Shown here piece after piece: positions 59,960 through 64,000 of a stretch of 64,000 nt of DNA. Location: assembly GCA_011082265.1 (NCBI GenBank), contig CP049781.1:1178001-1242000 (forward strand). Reading direction: 5' to 3'. The notes beneath the pieces were generated by a model. That model saw only the letters and a program-made list of their open reading frames with translations, ran no database searches and was not told the origin of the DNA. Position numbers and translations under genes: made by a program. The stretch comes from Candidatus Lachnocurva vaginae. GTDB lineage: Bacteria; Bacillota; Clostridia; Lachnospirales; Lachnospiraceae. The first letter of the stretch is position 1; every line of letters begins with the position of its first letter.

Positions 59960-60018
59960 GATTTATTTTGAACAGAAAAGAATTTATTTTGAATAGAAAA
60001 GAATTTATTTTGAATAGC
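59960..60018 (-). repeat. Three-copy duplication of the manA 3' end
   Basis: Units of 20-21 bp begin at 59960, 59980 and 60001. Each contains, on the minus strand, TTCAAAATAA preceded by TAT or TGT. The genuine end of manA reads YSK and stop, and the two outer copies would read YSK and CSK followed by the same stop. Confidence 0.85.
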
Positions 60019-60934
60019 TTTCCACTATCTCAAGATTTCCCTTAAACTCAAATCTTTCTGTATTCTTAGTTAAAATGAAAAAGTCTCCCTTCTTAATAGG
60101 ATACTTTTCCTCTCCTATCAAAAGTTCTCCGTCTCCTTCTACAACACATTCCACAAGATACCTTTTATCCTGAGTAAATGTTTCTTTTCCTTTTATGTTG
60201 ATTTTTCTTACCACAAAGTATCTATTATCAAATAAAATCTCTTCTTTTTTCGATAAATCTTCGTGAATCTTATGCTGAACTAATACTTTTAATGCATTCT
60301 TTGACTTTTTTAAATGAAGCTCTCTTTTATTACCATCTTTATCTTTTCTATCATAATCATAAAGTCTATATGTAATATCAGAAGCCTGCTGAATCTCCAA
60401 TGTAAGAGTCCCTTTTTTTATTGCATGAACCATCCCCGACGGAACCTTGAAAAAGTCTCCCTTTACGCATTTTTCCACATGTAAAAGTTTCTTCCAATCC
60501 TTCTTATCAATTAACTCTATAGCTTCTTTTTTATCTTTTGCATTAACGCCATAAACTATTGACGATTCATTTTGATTTAAGATATACCAGGACTCGGTTT
60601 TTCCGGCACTATGTTCAACATTCCTTGCCATCTGGTCATCCGGATGCACCTGAATAGATAAATCCTCATTTGCATCGATAAGCTTTATTAAAAGAGGAAA
60701 ATCATCTTTTTTTTCGTTTCCAAAAAGTTCTTTATGGTTTTTATAAACATGATTAAGCTTCTCTCCGGAATATGTTCCATTTAAAATCAAAGACTGATGA
60801 GCCTTCATTCCGGATACAGCCCAATATTCACCTATGTTATTTTCTTGAAATTCATAAGGAAACTCTTTTTTTAATCTGTCTCCTCCCCATATTTTCTCTA
60901 AAAATTTTCCCTGCAAAAATAATACTTTTTCCAT
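60005..60934 (-). CDS. manA: Mannose-6-phosphate isomerase, class I
   Basis: 309 residues, zinc-dependent cupin isomerase interconverting mannose 6-phosphate and fructose 6-phosphate. It has KIWGGDRLKKEFPYE, GEYWAVSG, DFPLLIKLIDANEDLSIQVHPDD (two metal ligands), GKTESWYIL and VPSGMVHAIKKGTLTLEIQQASDITYRLYDYDR. The length fits the short Gram-positive type. Class IIa bacteriocins target the mannose PTS, but a link to this gene is speculation. The ribosome binding site is modest (GAAGAGTG). Confidence 0.95.
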   Translation of the reverse strand: MEKVLFLQGKFLEKIWGGDRLKKEFPYEFQENNIGEYWAVSGMKAHQSLILNGTYSGEKLNHVYKNHKELFGNEKKDDFPLLIKLIDANEDLSIQVHPDDQMARNVEHSAGKTESWYILNQNESSIVYGVNAKDKKEAIELIDKKDWKKLLHVEKCVKGDFFKVPSGMVHAIKKGTLTLEIQQASDITYRLYDYDRKDKDGNKRELHLKKSKNALKVLVQHKIHEDLSKKEEILFDNRYFVVRKINIKGKETFTQDKRYLVECVVEGDGELLIGEEKYPIKKGDFFILTKNTERFEFKGNLEIVESYSK

Positions 60935-61040
60935 TTTTCACTCTTCTAGAATTTTTAAAATCCATATTAATCTATTCTTAAGCTTGCATAAAAATATGCT
61001 TTATTTAACATACTTTATAAGCATGATAAAGCTTTAAAAA

Positions 61041-61529
61041 TCACATGTCTATAATTTCATAGTTGATTCCAATATTTTCAAAAAACTTAAACAAATCATC
61101 AAATGATATAAATAAAGTTGCTATATTTTCATTCGGATGAAAAGTAATAATTTTATCCTTTATAATCTCCCTATCTACATAAACTTTTACATCTTTTTCT
61201 TTATTATTTAAAAGTCCGAATGGAGATACTACTCCAAACTTAAGTCCTAATTTTTCTTCAACATGCTCTTCATGTGCAAATTTAAGCGTTTTTTCGCCTA
61301 TAATTTCTCCGAGCTTTTTCATATCAAGACGCTTTGATTCATCCAATATAAAAAGATAAAAGTTTTTTTTCTTTTTATTTGTCATAAACATTGTCTTAGA
61401 ACGAACGCCTTCTTTTCCTTCGATATAAAGGTCCGCTTCTTCTGTTGTAAGTGCAGGCGGATGATCTACTACATCATATTTTATCCCCATTTTATCTAAG
61501 GCTTCATAAACCTTTTCTTTTTCAGACAT
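61041..61529 (-). CDS. YbaK/ProX-type aminoacyl-tRNA deacylase
   Basis: 162 residues of the YbaK/PrdX family, trans-editing enzymes that hydrolyse wrongly charged tRNA-Pro (Ala or Cys). It starts EKEKVYEALDKMGIKYDVVDHPPALT, followed by KTMFMTNKKKKNFYLFILDESKRLD, KFAHEEHVEEKLGLKFGVVSPFGLLNN and the C-terminal ITFHPNENIATLFISFDDLFKF. These fit the free-standing PrdX/ProXp-ala type, including the Lys in KTMFM and the GxxxSPFG loop. The ATG at 61529 has AAGAGGAGG; the upstream frame to 61559 does not. It is monocistronic. Confidence 0.9.
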   Translation of the reverse strand: MSEKEKVYEALDKMGIKYDVVDHPPALTTEEADLYIEGKEGVRSKTMFMTNKKKKNFYLFILDESKRLDMKKLGEIIGEKTLKFAHEEHVEEKLGLKFGVVSPFGLLNNKEKDVKVYVDREIIKDKIITFHPNENIATLFISFDDLFKFFENIGINYEIIDM

Positions 61530-61583
61530 AAGCCCTCCTCTTTTATATTTTATATTCATAAATTAATTATAAATAAAAATAAC

Positions 61584-61625
61584 AAAAAAAGACAGTCCGC
61601 ATTTTTTTGCACACTGTCTTTTTTA
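61584..61625. terminator. Bidirectional terminator
   Basis: AAAAAAGACAGTCCGC and TGCACACTGTCTTTTTT pair as AAAAAAGACAGT with ACTGTCTTTTTT (12 bp) around a 16-nt loop, with A and T runs on both sides. It follows the symporter gene in the minus direction and lies upstream of the deacylase gene. Confidence 0.88.
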
Positions 61626-61657
61626 TGCTTTTCATTTTCCTATAACTATTTTATAAA

Positions 61658-62920
61658 TTAACAATTTTCTTCACTAATAGAATTTGAAACACTTTTGTTT
61701 CCTTCTTTTTCCATAGCTTTCTTTAATTTTCTCTTTTCAAGATAGTCAACAACAAGTGCACAAGATGCATCTCCTGTAATATTTACTGTTGTTCTTCCCA
61801 TATCGAAGATTCTATCGATACCTGCTACAAGTGCGATACCGGCAACAGGAAGGCCTACTGACTGAAGCACCATTGCAAGCATAACCATACCGGCACCCGG
61901 AACTCCCGCCGTTCCTACTGAAGCAAGTGTTGCTGTAAGAACTATAGTAAGCATCTGGCTAAATGTAAGATTTATTCCGAAACATGAAGCTATAAATACT
62001 GCACAAACGCCTTGATATATAGCAGTTCCATCCATGTTAATTGTTGCTCCTAAAGGAAGTACGAATGAAGAAACTTCTTTTTTTGCTCCGAGCTTTTCTG
62101 TACATTCAATATTAAGAGGGATAGTACCTACAGATGAAGCTGAAGAAAATGCGAACATCATGGCAGGCATCATACCCTTAAAAAATTTGATTGGAGAAAT
62201 CTTCGCTATAAAGCCTACTGCAAGAGAATAAACAAGTATCATATGTATAGCATAGCAAACATAAGCAACAAGAAGAACCTTAGTAAGAGTTCCTACTATC
62301 TCAGGTCCATTTGCCGCAATTACAGGTGTAAGTAAGCAAAAGACACCTATAGGTGACATCTTTAAAATAATTTCCATTACCTTTACTAATACTTCATTTA
62401 AATCATCTATTCTTTTTCCAAAGCCTTCAGCTTTCTTACCAATAGCAATAACAGCAAATCCTATGATAAGTGCTCCTACAATAACTTGAAGCATATTTGC
62501 CTGTGCAAAAGGAGTTATAAAATTTGATGGAAAAATGTTTACTATTGTATCCATAAAATTCACTTTACTACCTGCTTTAAATTTAAGTCCTGTAGTTTCA
62601 AGTACAGGGAAAATTTTCTTAGAAAAATTTGCAATTATAAGACCTATAGTTACAGCAACTGCAGTTGTAAAGAAATAATAAACCATTGTCTTACCACCGA
62701 TAGCTCCAACTTTCTTTACATCTTGAAGTGAAATCACTGCATCACAAATAGATATAAATACAAGTGGTCCTACAATCCATTTGATAAGATTAAGATATAT
62801 AGTTCCGATAGGATTGATATAACTATTAGCTATATTCACATAATTAGTCATAAGAAATCCAACAACTATGGAAAGTACAAGTGCAATAAATATCTGCATT
62901 GTAAGCGACAACTTCTTCAT
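61658..62920 (-). CDS. Dicarboxylate/glutamate:cation symporter (DAACS family)
   Basis: 420 residues with about eight membrane segments plus two re-entrant hairpins. The signature parts are NLIKWIVGPLVFISICDAVISL, the first hairpin FSSASSVGTIPLNIE, the NMDGTAIYQGVCAVFIA segment, the second hairpin SVGTAGVPGAGMVMLAMVL, and GMGRTTVNITGDASCALVV-like DMGRTTVNITGD. Members carry glutamate, aspartate, or C4-dicarboxylates with H+ or Na+. The ATG at 62920 has AAGGAGA; the frame to 63004 is leader. Confidence 0.93.
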   Translation of the reverse strand: MKKLSLTMQIFIALVLSIVVGFLMTNYVNIANSYINPIGTIYLNLIKWIVGPLVFISICDAVISLQDVKKVGAIGGKTMVYYFFTTAVAVTIGLIIANFSKKIFPVLETTGLKFKAGSKVNFMDTIVNIFPSNFITPFAQANMLQVIVGALIIGFAVIAIGKKAEGFGKRIDDLNEVLVKVMEIILKMSPIGVFCLLTPVIAANGPEIVGTLTKVLLVAYVCYAIHMILVYSLAVGFIAKISPIKFFKGMMPAMMFAFSSASSVGTIPLNIECTEKLGAKKEVSSFVLPLGATINMDGTAIYQGVCAVFIASCFGINLTFSQMLTIVLTATLASVGTAGVPGAGMVMLAMVLQSVGLPVAGIALVAGIDRIFDMGRTTVNITGDASCALVVDYLEKRKLKKAMEKEGNKSVSNSISEENC

Positions 62921-63126
62921 CTTTAATATCTCCTTTGCATAAAAATAATTAATTCCTATATTTTTACCACATCTTATAGTAATAGATTTTTTTTCTTTAG
63001 TCAATGCACTTTTGCAACTTTTTTTTTGTAACTTTCATTTTTTATTAAATTTTCAATACTTTAAAAGGAATAAAAATATATTTTTGCAACTTTTAAATAA
63101 ATATTATGCAATATTTTTTCTTTTAA

Positions 63127-63172
63127 AAAAAAGATCAATTTATAGTAATACTATAAATCAATCTTTTTTTTC
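63127..63172 (-). terminator. Terminator of brnQ
   Basis: AAAGATCAATTTATAGT pairs with ACTATAAATCAATCTTT around a 4-nt loop, flanked by A and T runs. In the minus direction it follows the brnQ stop by about 38 bp. Confidence 0.88.
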
Positions 63173-63209
63173 TTTAATATAAATTAAATATAAACTAACT
63201 AATTATATT

Positions 63210-64000
63210 TTATTTATTTAATCTTTCTTTTTTTGAAAGTAATCTTAAAAGACCTATCACTAATCCTACTAATGAGAAGAATACCCACTCCATACTTATA
63301 TCAAAAAGCGGCAACTTTTTATACATATTTAAGAAATTAGTAACAGCTTCTACTTTTAAGAAATTATACTTTGAAAATACATTAAGGAATGCTCCAACTA
63401 TAGTAAGAATCATTGTTGATTCAAATACTGCTTTTTCTTTACCAAATAATTTTTCAAAAATTAGTAGTGCTATAAATACAATTGTTATCGGATATGAGAA
63501 GAATAACATCGGTAATGATAAAGATATTATTGCATCAAGTCCGAAGTTAGATACTAAAAATGATCCTAGCGTAAACGCAACTGCATAGCCTCTATATGAA
63601 AGCAAGTTTGGATACATCTTTGAAAATGTTTCAGAACACGAAGTTACAAGTCCTATTGCTGTCTTTAAGCAAGCAAAAATCATAATTCCGGCTAAAACTA
63701 AATTTCCTACACCTCCGTAGTAATGTTTTGCTAAATCAGATAATATAAGTCCTCCATTTTCAGTAGCTTTTCCTAAAAATCTTATTTGAGCACCTGCAAA
63801 TGTAAGGCTTATATAAATCAATACCATAAAAATACTTGCAATGCTTCCACTCTTTACAGTTTCTCTTGCAATATCCTTAGGTGCTGTAACTCCCATCTTT
63901 CTTATAGCTTCTATAATAACGATTGCAAATGCTACAGATGCAAGTCCATCCATAGTATTATATCCTTCAAGAAGTCCTACAAAGAAAGGCTTTGCCTTAT
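63210..64000 (-). CDS. brnQ: Branched-chain amino acid carrier, N-terminus cut by window edge
   Basis: About 263 residues of the C-terminal part of a LIVCS-family (BrnQ) Na+/H+ symporter for leucine, isoleucine and valine. The frame is open to the right edge, reading KAKPFFVGLLEGYNTMDGLA. This contains the family's GYNTMD segment, so the nominal ATG at 63953 is not the start. It is followed by AFAIVIIEAIRKMG, several membrane segments and a short basic C-terminus. The full family length is about 430-450, so roughly 170-190 N-terminal residues lie beyond the window. Confidence 0.93.
   Translation of the reverse strand, partial: KAKPFFVGLLEGYNTMDGLASVAFAIVIIEAIRKMGVTAPKDIARETVKSGSIASIFMVLIYISLTFAGAQIRFLGKATENGGLILSDLAKHYYGGVGNLVLAGIMIFACLKTAIGLVTSCSETFSKMYPNLLSYRGYAVAFTLGSFLVSNFGLDAIISLSLPMLFFSYPITIVFIALLIFEKLFGKEKAVFESTMILTIVGAFLNVFSKYNFLKVEAVTNFLNMYKKLPLFDISMEWVFFSLVGLVIGLLRLLSKKERLNK

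Overview
The window is a 64 kb piece of a low-GC, AT-rich Gram-positive (Bacillota) chromosome. Strong AGGAGG-type ribosome binding sites, frequent TTG/GTG starts, a SufCBDSU cluster, a fused SecDF, an OhrR-type sensor, DegV, a ClpX with a DUF5721-like neighbour, and choline-binding-type, InlB-type and Pht-type surface proteins suggest an anaerobic host-associated member of the Clostridia or a related class. The species is not identifiable from sequence alone. Almost everything is on the minus strand.

Layout. 0-1 kb: folA (cut by the left edge) and tRNA-Gly. 1-4.5 kb: accessory DNA with an unrecognised 349-aa protein, an ORF6N-domain remnant and an InlB-repeat surface protein. 4.7-12.7 kb: a pheromone-controlled bacteriocin island. 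12.8-18.4 kb: the sufCBDSU iron-sulfur operon with a HAD phosphatase at its end. 18.6-34.8 kb: housekeeping genes (ohrR-like, EAL-HDOD, J-domain, folC, degV, csp, clpX, BtuR-type transferase, typA, pgeF, serS, secDF and a trigger-factor-like lipoprotein). 34.9-53 kb: two adjacent ascorbate-type PTS modules, each with its own transketolase and Cof-type HAD phosphatase. 53-59.7 kb: surface and zinc-uptake genes (choline-binding-type repeat protein, an AlkD-like fusion, Pht-like histidine-triad lipoprotein and AdcA). 60-64 kb: manA, a YbaK/ProX-like deacylase, a dicarboxylate/glutamate symporter and brnQ (cut by the right edge).

The most interesting system is the island at 4.7-12.7 kb. It holds a pediocin-like (class IIa) bacteriocin precursor with a double-glycine leader and a matching immunity protein. 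It also has two related four-helix membrane proteins, two small glycine-rich hydrophobic peptides, a C39-peptidase ABC exporter, a shortened HlyD-type accessory protein, a short double-glycine pheromone-like peptide (57 codons), an AgrC/ComD-type histidine kinase and a LytTR response regulator. Three promoters in the island carry the same pair of 10-bp direct repeats exactly 21 bp apart, placed exactly 26 bp before a TATATT-type -10 box. This is the arrangement expected for a LytTR regulator such as ComE, BlpR or PlnC. One of them could drive the exporter-pheromone-kinase-regulator genes and so close an autoinduction loop. The exporter is split by a one-base frameshift between its peptidase and membrane domains, which recalls the blpA frameshifts of pneumococcal 'cheater' strains.

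A second theme is short tandem duplication. At least three genes (the J-domain gene, secDF and manA) are followed by decayed copies of their own 3' ends including the stop codon. Similar 23-36 bp duplications occur inside folC and in several spacers.
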